From: Clostridia bacterium
Lineage (GTDB): Bacteria > Bacillota > Clostridia > Oscillospirales > CAG-272
Length of the DNA: 39,070 nucleotides
NCBI GenBank assembly: GCA_900753285.1
Contig: CAADYN010000233.1
Location: forward strand, 1 to 39,070
Direction of reading: 5' to 3'
Part shown: in pieces, positions 1 through 8,080 of the stretch
Layout: every line of letters starts with the position of its first letter
Position numbering within the stretch: the stretch's first letter is position 1
Notes under the pieces: model-generated
Databases searched by the model: none
Told to the model about the DNA's origin: nothing
What the model saw: the letters and a program-made list of their open reading frames with translations, nothing else
Made by a program: the position numbers and the translations under genes

Positions 1-124
1 CACCTTTTCTGATCGCCCCTCGCTTGCGTCTTTATTTTTTGAGTTTTCTGTAACTTATCATTGACGACTGTACAAAAAATAACCTTTTGTTAAAATCTCA
101 CTGTAGAAAAGAAAATGGGCGCGA

Positions 125-133
125 TGGTATAAT
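125..133 (+). promoter_or_regulatory. Extended -10 promoter of the ABC exporter gene
   Basis: A TGG-TATAAT extended -10 element (TATAAT at 128-133) lies about 40 bp before the ATG at 173. The -35 region around 105-110 is poor, as is common with extended -10 promoters. A GAGG ribosome site at 161-164 sits 8 nt before the start. The rest of 1-172 shows no gene. Confidence 0.6.
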
Positions 134-172
134 AATAAAGTAAATTATTTAACTAATTCAGAGGCTTAATTA

Positions 173-3160
173 ATGCTGAATCTTTCAAAAATCAAGAAGG
201 TGTACCCGTCGGGCAACGTCACTGCGCTTCATGAAGTCTCGCTGGCGTTCCGTCCGAATGAGTTTGTTTCGATACTCGGTCCCTCCGGCTGCGGCAAGAC
301 TACGCTTCTCAATATCATCGGCGGACTTGACCGTTACACCTCCGGCGAGCTTTACGTCAGACATAAACCGACGGCTTCGTTCACCGACCGCGACTGGGAT
401 ACGTACCGCAACCACTCGATAGGCTTTGTTTTCCAAAGCTACAACCTCATCCCGCACCAGACCGTACTCGCGAACGTGGAGCTTGCGCTGACTCTCTCTG
501 GCGTATCGAAAGCCGAAAGAAGAAGACGTGCCGAGGACGCTCTCCGTGCAGTGGGTCTTGGCGACCAGATGAAGAAAAAGCCGTCGCAGATGTCGGGCGG
601 TCAGATGCAGAGAGTTGCAATAGCGCGCGCACTTGTGAACGACCCCGATATTCTCCTCGCGGATGAACCGACGGGCGCACTTGATTCCGAAACTTCGGTG
701 CAGATAATGGACATACTGCGCGAGGTGGCGAAGAAAAAGCTCATCATAATGGTAACGCACAACCCGGAGCTTGCCGAGAGATATTCCACCAGAATCATAA
801 AGCTCCTCGACGGCAGAGTTATCTCCGACTCCGACCCGTACTCCGAGGAAGAGGAAAAAGCGGAAAAATATTCCGAAAGCGGCGCATATTTATCCGGAGA
901 CGAAACTCACGAGGAAATCTCCGCGGAGAAGGCAAAGAAAAAGCGCACGTCTATGTCGTTCGGAACGGCTCTCGGGCTTAGTCTCAATAACCTCATGACA
1001 AAGAAAGCGCGCACCATTCTCACAGCCTTTGCCGGAAGCATCGGTATTATCGGAATCGCGCTGATACTTTCGCTTTCGAACGGAATCAACGTGTATATAG
1101 ATAAGGTTCAGGAAGACACTTTGTCGGCATATCCGCTTGAAGTAACGCGGGAAACGGTCGATATGACCTCCATGATAAGCGCATTCACCGAAGCGAGAGA
1201 GTCCGCTGACGAAGAGCCGGTCGACGGAGTTATCAAGTCAAACACCATGATGTACGACCTGATGGACACCATGACGAGCATTGACGTGCAGAAAAACAAC
1301 CTCTCCGACTTCATCGACTACATTGACGCGCACGGGGGAGACCTCGACGGCTACGCTTCCGCTGTGACATACGGATACGACGTGCCGCTGTATATTTATT
1401 CAACCGACGAAAAAGACGACAGCGGACTTCCCGTGAAGCTCAACCCATCGGATATGTTCGGCGCGATGAATTCCGCAATGGCGTCGCGGTCGAATTACGC
1501 ATCCATGATGACCGTCAACGTGTGGGACGAGATGCCGTCTAATATGGACCTCATCCGCGGACAGTACGACGTTATCGCCGGCAGGCTTCCCGACAAATAC
1601 AACGAGGTAGTCCTTATCGTCGACGAGCACAACAAAATAAACGACGTGTACCTATACGCCCTCGGATTCAAGCCGCAGGATGAGCTGAAAGAGATTATGA
1701 CTGCCGCTCAAAAGGGTGAGGAGATGAACGTTCAGGCAGAGGAATTCACCTACGACGACTTCATAGGACATGAGTTCTCGCTCCTCACCGCGTCCGATAT
1801 GTACAGAAAGAACGGCGACACATGGGAATACGCCGGAGACAACGAAGTCTACATGAACGCAAAGGTAGCTGACAGCGAAAAGCTCACCATAGTAGGCATA
1901 ATCCGCCCGAATCCCGAAGCTGTAGCAACCTCGTTAAACGGCGCGATAGGCTACCTCCCGTCACTCACCGAGCACATCATGAACGCGGCTGACAGCTCCG
2001 ACATAGTAAAGGCGCAGAAGGCTGACGAAAGCACGGATATTCTCACCTCTCTCCCGTTCCTTACCGAAGAAAACGACCCAGCAAACATGACCGTCGCAGA
2101 AAAAGCCGAAGCAATCCGCGGCAACATCGACAGCATGAACAACGCAGAAGCAGCAGTGGTGTATACCGACTACATGGCGGGACTTTCCGACGAGGACGCG
2201 GCAAACATGGCTCAGTCACAGCTCTCGTCAATGACAAAGGATGAAGTGAACGCGCTTGTTGTGTCCGCTATGATGCAAAGTCCCGAGGCGCAGGGCATGG
2301 ACGAGAACACCATCGCGATGTATCTATCCACCATGTCGGAGGAAGACATAAACTCGATAGCTTTGCAGGCTTTGACGGCGGCAATTCAGGCTCAGGCGAA
2401 GGAGAGCGCGGAATCCTCACTTTCGTCCTCCACCTCGGAAGAGCTTGCCGCATCCCTTGACGCAGTGCTTTCCTCCATGCCGGACGAGGATGTAGTGAAG
2501 ACCTTCGCCGACTATATGCCCGAGACGGTATCGGACAGCACGCTTAAGGATAATTTAAAACTGTTCGGACAGGCGGACCGCGACGACCCGTCATATATCC
2601 TCATCTACGCCGACACATTTGCGTCAAAGGACGAGATATCCACAATGATATCCGACTACAACGCGCAGAAGACAAGCGAAGGCAAGGAAGAGGATGTTAT
2701 CCACTACACCGACTACGTTGCGCTGATGATGTCGTCCATTTCCACCATAATCAACGTGATTTCGTATGTGCTTATCGCTTTCGTTTCGATATCCCTTGTG
2801 GTGTCCTCCATTATGATAGGCATTATCACATACATTTCAGTGCTTGAGAGAACCAAGGAAATCGGTATTCTCCGTGCGGTCGGTGCGTCAAAGAAGGATA
2901 TTTCCCGTGTATTCAACGCGGAGACTCTAATCATAGGCTTCACGGCGGGTGCAATCGGTATCGGAATCACGCTCCTGCTCTGTATTCCCGCGAACATTAT
3001 AATAAAGAGCCTTACGGACATATCGAACCTCGCACGTCTTCCCGCAGTCGGCGGAGTTGCGCTTGTGCTGATATCAATGCTTCTCACGACGATATCGGGA
3101 CTTATCCCCTCCCACCTCGCCGCAAAGAAAGACCCCGTAGAAGCTCTCAGAAACGAATAA
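173..3160 (+). CDS. MacB/FtsX-type ABC transporter, fused ATPase and permease
   Basis: The N-terminal ABC ATPase has Walker A GPSGCGKT (residues 36-43), signature MSGGQ (about 140-144) and Walker B LLADEP (161-166). An acidic, charged linker (about 225-265) leads to a MacB/FtsX-like permease: TM1 about 282-303, a very large extracytoplasmic region of about 540 residues, then three TM segments (about 859-890, 920-948, 960-982). The ERTKEIGILRAVGAS motif typical of FtsX permeases follows the second TM. This is the type VII (mechanotransmission) ABC layout, used in Gram-positives for peptide, antibiotic or lipoprotein-related export or sensing; the substrate is unknown. At 995 residues it is longer than the roughly 650-residue MacB because of the extracellular domain, which includes degenerate Ser/Met/Asp-rich repeats (about 668-787). 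It is a single-gene unit with its own promoter and terminator. Confidence 0.9.
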   Translation: MLNLSKIKKVYPSGNVTALHEVSLAFRPNEFVSILGPSGCGKTTLLNIIGGLDRYTSGELYVRHKPTASFTDRDWDTYRNHSIGFVFQSYNLIPHQTVLANVELALTLSGVSKAERRRRAEDALRAVGLGDQMKKKPSQMSGGQMQRVAIARALVNDPDILLADEPTGALDSETSVQIMDILREVAKKKLIIMVTHNPELAERYSTRIIKLLDGRVISDSDPYSEEEEKAEKYSESGAYLSGDETHEEISAEKAKKKRTSMSFGTALGLSLNNLMTKKARTILTAFAGSIGIIGIALILSLSNGINVYIDKVQEDTLSAYPLEVTRETVDMTSMISAFTEARESADEEPVDGVIKSNTMMYDLMDTMTSIDVQKNNLSDFIDYIDAHGGDLDGYASAVTYGYDVPLYIYSTDEKDDSGLPVKLNPSDMFGAMNSAMASRSNYASMMTVNVWDEMPSNMDLIRGQYDVIAGRLPDKYNEVVLIVDEHNKINDVYLYALGFKPQDELKEIMTAAQKGEEMNVQAEEFTYDDFIGHEFSLLTASDMYRKNGDTWEYAGDNEVYMNAKVADSEKLTIVGIIRPNPEAVATSLNGAIGYLPSLTEHIMNAADSSDIVKAQKADESTDILTSLPFLTEENDPANMTVAEKAEAIRGNIDSMNNAEAAVVYTDYMAGLSDEDAANMAQSQLSSMTKDEVNALVVSAMMQSPEAQGMDENTIAMYLSTMSEEDINSIALQALTAAIQAQAKESAESSLSSSTSEELAASLDAVLSSMPDEDVVKTFADYMPETVSDSTLKDNLKLFGQADRDDPSYILIYADTFASKDEISTMISDYNAQKTSEGKEEDVIHYTDYVALMMSSISTIINVISYVLIAFVSISLVVSSIMIGIITYISVLERTKEIGILRAVGASKKDISRVFNAETLIIGFTAGAIGIGITLLLCIPANIIIKSLTDISNLARLPAVGGVALVLISMLLTTISGLIPSHLAAKKDPVEALRNE

Positions 3161-3164
3161 AAAT

Positions 3165-3215
3165 ATACCCGAAGCGGCAATCCTTCATTGGAAAAGCACG
3201 CTTCGGGTATTTTTA
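3165..3215. terminator. Bidirectional terminator between ABC exporter and GNAT gene
   Basis: A perfect 12-bp inverted repeat, ATACCCGAAGCG (3165-3176) against CGCTTCGGGTAT (3199-3210), is followed by TTTT on the plus strand. On the minus strand it reads into TATATTTTTATT. The GNAT stop codon begins at 3213-3215, so the hairpin serves both convergent genes. Confidence 0.9.
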
Positions 3216-3689
3216 CAGAATTTTTTCCATGCCGATTTTCTGCACTCTCAGTCCTATCTTCTCGTAGAATCCGACCGCGCTGACGTTATCCGCCCAGACA
3301 TTCAGCGTGACGTTGTAGCAGCCGTTCTTTTTGGCGAAGTCAAGGACGTACTCGTACAGCTTTGTGCCGATATGTCCGCCGCGAGCATTTTCGTCCACGC
3401 ATAGGTCGTCGATGTAGAGGGATTTTATATCGGTCATGCTGCTCTCCGGCGGGAACTGTTTGAAGATGCAGAAGGCATAACCGACGACCTCTCCGTCACG
3501 CACAGCCGCAAACACAGGTTTTCCCTCATCGCGGAGTATCTCCTTCAGCTCGGCGGCGGTATATTTTTTTACTCCTGCCTTAAATAAATCCGGGCGCACA
3601 TCGCTGTGAACCTTGTGTACCTGAAAAAGCAGCTTTTCAAGAGCGGGAATATCGTCCTCCGCCGCACGTCTTATCGTAATATCACTCAT
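3213..3689 (-). CDS. GNAT-family N-acetyltransferase
   Basis: The protein is about 158 residues and begins MSDITIRRAAEDDIP, the usual N-terminal beta strand of GNAT enzymes. The acetyl-CoA-binding motif is RGGHIGTKL, preceded by DDLCVDENA and followed by the helix LYEYVLDFAKKNG. The C-terminal part NVWADNVSAVGFYEKIGL is the usual strand 6 and helix 4 region. I chose the ATG at 3689 because it starts directly at the conserved domain and has an AAGGA site upstream; an in-frame upstream start would add 28 residues with no domain. It probably acetylates a small molecule or protein amine, but the substrate cannot be read from sequence. It lies downstream of clpX, separated by a terminator-like hairpin. 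Confidence 0.85.
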   Translation of the reverse strand: MSDITIRRAAEDDIPALEKLLFQVHKVHSDVRPDLFKAGVKKYTAAELKEILRDEGKPVFAAVRDGEVVGYAFCIFKQFPPESSMTDIKSLYIDDLCVDENARGGHIGTKLYEYVLDFAKKNGCYNVTLNVWADNVSAVGFYEKIGLRVQKIGMEKIL

Positions 3690-3734
3690 TATTTTTTCCT
3701 TATCTGTATTAAAGCTATAACCTCTATTATGCCG

Positions 3735-3779
3735 AAAAAGGCTTGCCGTCCGATAATTAACCATGGACAACAAGCCTTT
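3735..3779 (-). terminator. clpX: Terminator downstream of clpX
   Basis: AAAGGCTTG (3737-3745) pairs with CAAGCCTTT (3771-3779). Read on the minus strand, the stem follows the clpX stop directly and ends in TTTTTCGG. It should end the clpP-clpX transcript and separate it from the GNAT gene. Confidence 0.75.
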
Positions 3780-3783
3780 GTTT

Positions 3784-5100
3784 TTATTTCAGCGTCAGTT
3801 CGGGTTCGCCGCTTCCCGTGATGCAGCCCTCGGTTATCGTCACCTTTGCTACATCATTACGAGATGGAAGAGTGTACATCAGATTCGTCATCGTCTCTTC
3901 AAGTATGGAGCGAAGTCCGCGCGCACCGGTGTTTCTCTCAATCGCACGGTTAGCTACAGCTTTCAGCGCTTCCGGCGTGAACTCAAGCTCCACGTTGTCC
4001 ATCTCAAACAGCTTCTTGTACTGCTTTACGAGACAGTTCTTCGGCTCTTCAAGAATGCGCACAAGGGCATCCGCGTCAAGGTTTTCAAGTCCTACGATAA
4101 CGGGAAGTCGTCCTACAAGCTCGGGAATAAGTCCGAACTTTACGATATCGTGCGCGGAAACTTCCTTGAATATGTTCTCCTTGCGCTTTTCTTCCTTCTT
4201 CTTTATCTCGCCGCCGAAGCCCATTACGGACTGACCCTTGCGCTGTTCTATAATCTGGTCAAGTGTGTCGAACGCGCCGCCGCAGATGAAGAGAATGTTT
4301 TCCGTGTTTATCTGGATGAATTCCTGGTTCGGATGCTTTCTGCCGCCCTGGGGAGGTACGTTTGCTACCGTGCCCTCGAGTATCTTGAGAAGCGCCTGCT
4401 GAACACCCTCGCCGGAAACGTCCCTTGTAATCGAGCGGTTTTCGCTGCGTCTGGATATCTTGTCTATCTCGTCAATGTATATGATTCCGCGCTCCGCAAG
4501 CTCTACGTCGTAGTCGGCAGCCTGAATGAGCCTGAGAAGAATGTTCTCAACGTCTTCACCGACATATCCGGCTTCGGTAAGCGTCGTTGCGTCGGCTATA
4601 GCGAACGGTACTTTCAGGGTCTTTGCGAGAGTCTGCGCGAGGAATGTCTTGCCTACACCCGTCGGACCGATGAGCAGAACGTTGCTCTTCTGTATCTCGA
4701 CACCGTCGTCAGCGACAGCTTCTGCGGAGTCCTTCTTGTTTTTCGCGGCGTTTTCCAGCTTCTGCTTTGCGTCCTTCTGGATGAGCCTCTTGTAGTGATT
4801 GTAAACCGCTACGGAAAGCGCGATTTTTGCTCTGTCCTGTCCGATGATGTACTCGTCGAGAGTCGCTTTTATCTCCATCGGCTTCGGGAGAGACTGCTCT
4901 GCGAGGGATGCGTGCGCGCCGCCTTCGTTTTCGGCTGAAAAATGGTCGAAAATGATGTCGTTGCACGCGTCTATGCACTTGTCGCAGATATATAATCCCG
5001 TAGGAGAGGGAATGAGGAATTCTACTTGATCTTCACTCCTGCCGCAGAATGAACATCCGCGTTCAACTCTCATACGTCCGTTGTTCTTTGTTGTTGCCAT
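3784..5100 (-). CDS. clpX: ATP-dependent Clp protease ATP-binding subunit ClpX
   Basis: ClpX is the AAA+ unfoldase that feeds tagged or native substrates into ClpP. The N-terminal C4 zinc-binding domain has C16, C19, C39 and C42. The AAA+ module has Walker A GPTGVGKT (145-152), the GYVG pore loop (178-181) and Walker B IIYIDEID (206-213). A VMGFGG segment matches the ClpP-docking loop (usually IGF). The length of 438 residues is normal. The start is supported by AAGGGA upstream. The gene follows clpP by 27 bp and is probably co-transcribed with it. Unlike the common Firmicutes order, lon and ysxC/engB do not follow; a terminator does. Confidence 0.98.
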   Translation of the reverse strand: MATTKNNGRMRVERGCSFCGRSEDQVEFLIPSPTGLYICDKCIDACNDIIFDHFSAENEGGAHASLAEQSLPKPMEIKATLDEYIIGQDRAKIALSVAVYNHYKRLIQKDAKQKLENAAKNKKDSAEAVADDGVEIQKSNVLLIGPTGVGKTFLAQTLAKTLKVPFAIADATTLTEAGYVGEDVENILLRLIQAADYDVELAERGIIYIDEIDKISRRSENRSITRDVSGEGVQQALLKILEGTVANVPPQGGRKHPNQEFIQINTENILFICGGAFDTLDQIIEQRKGQSVMGFGGEIKKKEEKRKENIFKEVSAHDIVKFGLIPELVGRLPVIVGLENLDADALVRILEEPKNCLVKQYKKLFEMDNVELEFTPEALKAVANRAIERNTGARGLRSILEETMTNLMYTLPSRNDVAKVTITEGCITGSGEPELTLK

Positions 5101-5127
5101 GTAGGGAGTCCCTTTCAGTTAATGGAT

Positions 5128-5712
5128 TCAGGGTCTGCGCTCGATAACCTTGTCAATAAGTCCGTAGTTCATCGCTTCCTCGGCGGACATGAAGTTGTCG
5201 CGGTCGGTATCTTTAGCGATTACGTCAATGGGCTTGCCGGTGTTCTTCGCGAGGATGGAGTTGAGGGTGTCTCTGGTGCGGAGGATGTGGTCGGCGTGAA
5301 TCTTGATGTCGGTAGCCTGACCCTGCATACCGCCGAGAGGCTGATGAATCATGATCTCACTGTTCGGGAGAGCGAATCTCTTGCCCTTAGCTCCGGACGA
5401 GAGAAGGAACGCACCCATGGACGCTGCCATGCCTATGCAGATAGTGGAGACGTCGCATTTGATGTAGTTCATCGTGTCGTATATTGCCATGCCCGCGGTG
5501 ACGGAGCCTCCGGGAGAGTTGATGTAGAGCGCGATGTCCTTGTCGGGGTCTTCCACTTCAAGATAGAGCATCTGAGCGACTACAAGAGACGCGGTAACAT
5601 CGTTTACTTCATCCGCGAGGAAGATTATTCTGTCGTTGAGAAGTCGTGAGTATATGTCGTATGAGCGTTCGCCGCGGCTTGTCTGTTCTACTACCATTGG
5701 TACAAGTGCCAT
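5128..5712 (-). CDS. clpP: ATP-dependent Clp protease proteolytic subunit ClpP
   Basis: This is the serine peptidase forming the tetradecameric ClpP barrel. The catalytic triad is visible: S98 in GMAASMG, H123 in MIHQPLGG and D172 in DTDRDN. SPGGSV lies at about 66-71. The length of 194 residues is typical. A strong AAAGGAGGT site precedes the ATG at 5712. It lies between tig and clpX, in the classic tig-clpP-clpX order, but has a likely promoter of its own in the tig-clpP gap, so it can be expressed independently of trigger factor. I see no clear CtsR-type operator (GGTCAAA repeats) upstream. Confidence 0.98.
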   Translation of the reverse strand: MALVPMVVEQTSRGERSYDIYSRLLNDRIIFLADEVNDVTASLVVAQMLYLEVEDPDKDIALYINSPGGSVTAGMAIYDTMNYIKCDVSTICIGMAASMGAFLLSSGAKGKRFALPNSEIMIHQPLGGMQGQATDIKIHADHILRTRDTLNSILAKNTGKPIDVIAKDTDRDNFMSAEEAMNYGLIDKVIERRP

Positions 5713-5766
5713 TTTAATACCTCCTTTGTACCTGTTATCAAAAATTGCATAAAACGTTTACTGTAT

Positions 5767-5772
5767 ATTATA
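5767..5772 (-). promoter_or_regulatory. clpP: Probable -10 element of a clpP promoter
   Basis: On the minus strand a perfect TATAAT occupies 5772-5767, about 55 bp before the clpP ATG and past the tig terminator. The -35 position (about 5790-5795) reads CATATA, a weak match, so an activator or alternative spacing may be involved. Confidence 0.5.
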
Positions 5773-5806
5773 CTGCGGGAATATCGCGGTATATGCGGAA
5801 ATAGCC

Positions 5807-5850
5807 AAAACCGCCGCGTGAGAAAGATATCCCGGCAGCGGCGGCGTTTA
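5807..5850 (-). terminator. tig: Terminator downstream of tig
   Basis: CCGCCGC (5811-5817) pairs with GCGGCGG (5838-5844). On the minus strand the stem begins 14 bp past the tig stop and ends in TTTTGG. The short T tract suggests attenuation rather than complete termination before clpP. Confidence 0.65.
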
Positions 5851-5864
5851 AGCATTAGGTGTAA

Positions 5865-7178
5865 TTATTCGGCGTCGTGAGTGTGTTCGTCGTGTTCTAC
5901 TTCTGTAACGACTGCCTTTTCACGAACGAGCTCGATGGCTTTCTTTACCTTGAGGTCTTCGGCAACAGCTTCGGCGTCAACAACTTCCTTAACCTTGCCT
6001 TCTTCCATGCCGTAAAGCTCAGCGAGACGCTTGTATTCGTCTGCGATTTCTTCTTCGGAAACCTGGAGATTTTCGAGAGCCGCGATCTTTTCAAGTGCGA
6101 GACGTGTCTTTACCTGACGTTCAGCATCGGGTCTCATCTGTGCTCTGAGCTTGTCGAGATCCATGCCGGTGTACTGGAAGTATGTCTTAAGGTCGAGACC
6201 GTTCATTCTCAGTCTGTTGTCGTAGTCGCGAACGAGGTTTTCTGTCTCGTTTACGTACATGCATTCCGGAATGTCGCCCTGGAGCTTTTCGATGAGAGCC
6301 TTAACGAGAGCTTCGTCAACATGGGAGTCGGCGTGCTTTTCGTGAGCTTCTTCAGCCTTCTTCTTTATGTCGGCCTTGTACTCGTCAAGTGTGTCGAATT
6401 CGGATACATCCTTTGCGAAATCGTCGTCGAGAGCCGGAAGCTCGGTGTACTTGATATCGTGGAGCTTGCACTTGAATACGGCTTCCTTGCCTGCGAGTTC
6501 CTTAGCGTGGTAATCTTCGGGGAATGTTACGTTAACTTCAAATTCGTCGCCTACGGAGTGACCGCAAACCTGATCTTCAAATCCGGGGATGAACTGACCG
6601 GAGCCGAGCTTGAGCTGGTGTCCCTCAGCCTTGCCGCCTTCAAAGGGAACGCCGTCAACAAAGCCTTCAAAGTCGATTGTAACGAGGTCGTCCTTCTGTG
6701 CGGGACGGTCGCTTACTTCGATCATACGGGAGTTACGGGTCTGTACTCTCTTGAGTTCTTCTTCAACTTCTTCGTCGGTAGCGTGTGAAACGGGACGTTC
6801 TACTGCGATTCCGAGATAGTCGGAAATTTCAACCTCGGGCTTTGTGAAGTATGTTGCGGAAAGAACAACGCCGCTTTCATCAATGGAAACAACGTCGAAT
6901 TCGGGACGGCTTACGATAACTCTCTTTTCGTCAGCAACAGCGGAGGTGTAAGCGTCGGGAATAACTTCGTTGATAGCGTCTTCGTAGAATACTTCCTTGC
7001 CGTACATCTTTTCGATGATAGCGCGGGGAGCCTTGCCTTTACGGAATCCGGGGATAGTGATGTTCTGGGATGATTTCTTGTATACCTTGTTTATCGCTTT
7101 TTCGAAAGTGTCATGGTCAACGTCGAACGTGATTTTCTGCTGGTTCGGAGCGATAGTTTCCTGTGATTTCAGGCTCAT
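5865..7178 (-). CDS. tig: Trigger factor, ribosome-associated chaperone and prolyl isomerase
   Basis: The N-terminal ribosome-binding domain carries the signature GFRKGKAPR (about residues 44-52). A central FKBP-type peptidyl-prolyl isomerase domain (about 160-245) includes DLVTIDFEGFVDG and FIPGFEDQ. The C-terminal helical chaperone domain ends in an acidic, His-containing tail (EVEHDEHTHDAE). The length of 437 residues is usual. A GAAGGAGAT site precedes the ATG at 7178. Trigger factor folds nascent chains at the ribosome exit; placement ahead of clpP and clpX joins folding and degradation in one locus. Confidence 0.98.
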   Translation of the reverse strand: MSLKSQETIAPNQQKITFDVDHDTFEKAINKVYKKSSQNITIPGFRKGKAPRAIIEKMYGKEVFYEDAINEVIPDAYTSAVADEKRVIVSRPEFDVVSIDESGVVLSATYFTKPEVEISDYLGIAVERPVSHATDEEVEEELKRVQTRNSRMIEVSDRPAQKDDLVTIDFEGFVDGVPFEGGKAEGHQLKLGSGQFIPGFEDQVCGHSVGDEFEVNVTFPEDYHAKELAGKEAVFKCKLHDIKYTELPALDDDFAKDVSEFDTLDEYKADIKKKAEEAHEKHADSHVDEALVKALIEKLQGDIPECMYVNETENLVRDYDNRLRMNGLDLKTYFQYTGMDLDKLRAQMRPDAERQVKTRLALEKIAALENLQVSEEEIADEYKRLAELYGMEEGKVKEVVDAEAVAEDLKVKKAIELVREKAVVTEVEHDEHTHDAE

Positions 7179-7290
7179 GTTTCTGTATCTCCTTCAAATT
7201 TATGTAACTTATTTAATTGTTTTAATTTTTTTCGGGTCAAAACAGCCGTGCGGACACAAAAAACGAGAGTTATACCGCATAGCTTTCTAT

Positions 7291-7319
7291 ATTTTACAAT
7301 TATTTAATACAAATGTCAA
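7291..7319 (-). promoter_or_regulatory. tig: Sigma-A-type promoter of tig
   Basis: On the minus strand there is a perfect TTGACA (7319-7314), a 17-bp spacer and TAAAAT (7296-7291). The start point would be near 7284, giving a leader of about 105 nt before tig. Confidence 0.85.
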
Positions 7320-7363
7320 TGATATTTATGGGGAAAGTATTTGAATTTTCTGTGAATGAGCGG

Positions 7364-8080
7364 CTAAAACACTCTTTTCGGGTAAAAATCGAGGTAGTCG
7401 GAGGATATTATTTCCATTTTTATCCCCTCGTATTCAAAACAAGGCGGCGCGGAGCAGTTTCCGTGGATGTGTCCGAAAAATACTCTGTCAATGCCGTACT
7501 CATGCAGAACGTCGACTATGGGTCTGCACACAAAATCCCCGAAAACCGGCGGAAAATGCAGGAAAACATATATCATGCAGTCGTGCTCTTCGCGTATTTT
7601 CTTTCCCATATCAAGCGAGCATTTCAGCCGTCCGCACTCACGGGAGACAATTTTCTCGTAGTCCGTGTCGAAAATCTTCCCTTGCAGCTTCGGCTCGACG
7701 TACCATCCGCGGGAGGAGCAGATTATTTTGTCCTCGACAAGATACGCGTTGTTGTGCATGACGGATATGCTCTTTATCCCCCAGTTTTCAAACGCGGCGA
7801 GCATCTTTTTCTCACTTGCCCACCAGAAGTCGTGGTTTCCCTTTCCGATGAGCTTCCTGCCGCGCAGTCTGTCGAGAAACAGCATGTCGCTCCTTGCCTC
7901 GTCCAGTTTTAATGCCCACGAAATATCCCCCGGAACCACAACGGTGTCGCCGTCCTCGATGAGGGAATTCCATCTTTTCTCGATTTTTTCGGTGTAGCCC
8001 TGCCATCTGGAGCCGAAAACGTCCATCGGTTTGTTCGTCTCGGTCGAGAGGTGCAGGTCAGCCATAACGTACAGCGCCAT
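7364..8080 (-). CDS. Calcineurin-like metallophosphoesterase
   Basis: The 238-residue protein has the full metallophosphoesterase motif set: D-x-H (ADLHLS, about residues 7-12), GDISWA, GNHDFWW, an internal HFPP histidine and GHIHG. These residues build a di-metal centre that hydrolyses phosphomono- or diesters. It is cytosolic, with no signal peptide or TM segment. It is the last gene of the ten-gene minus-strand run; its start overlaps the thrC stop by one base, suggesting translational coupling. The substrate is unknown. I see no clear terminator between its end and the tig promoter. Confidence 0.88.
   Translation of the reverse strand: MALYVMADLHLSTETNKPMDVFGSRWQGYTEKIEKRWNSLIEDGDTVVVPGDISWALKLDEARSDMLFLDRLRGRKLIGKGNHDFWWASEKKMLAAFENWGIKSISVMHNNAYLVEDKIICSSRGWYVEPKLQGKIFDTDYEKIVSRECGRLKCSLDMGKKIREEHDCMIYVFLHFPPVFGDFVCRPIVDVLHEYGIDRVFFGHIHGNCSAPPCFEYEGIKMEIISSDYLDFYPKRVF

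Noticed and set aside
3690..3736. Possible separate promoter for the GNAT gene
   Set aside because: Only a CATAAT-like box is present, without a convincing -35 or spacing; the gene may rely on read-through from clpX.
3763..4938. Long open frame of 391 codons on the plus strand opposite clpX
   Set aside because: It is antisense to a certain ClpX and has low-complexity, Leu/Arg/Cys-rich translation with no motif; typical shadow coding.
5877..6788. 303-codon plus-strand frame opposite tig
   Set aside because: The translation is Val/Phe-rich and mirrors the acidic codon use of trigger factor; no ribosome site or family resemblance.
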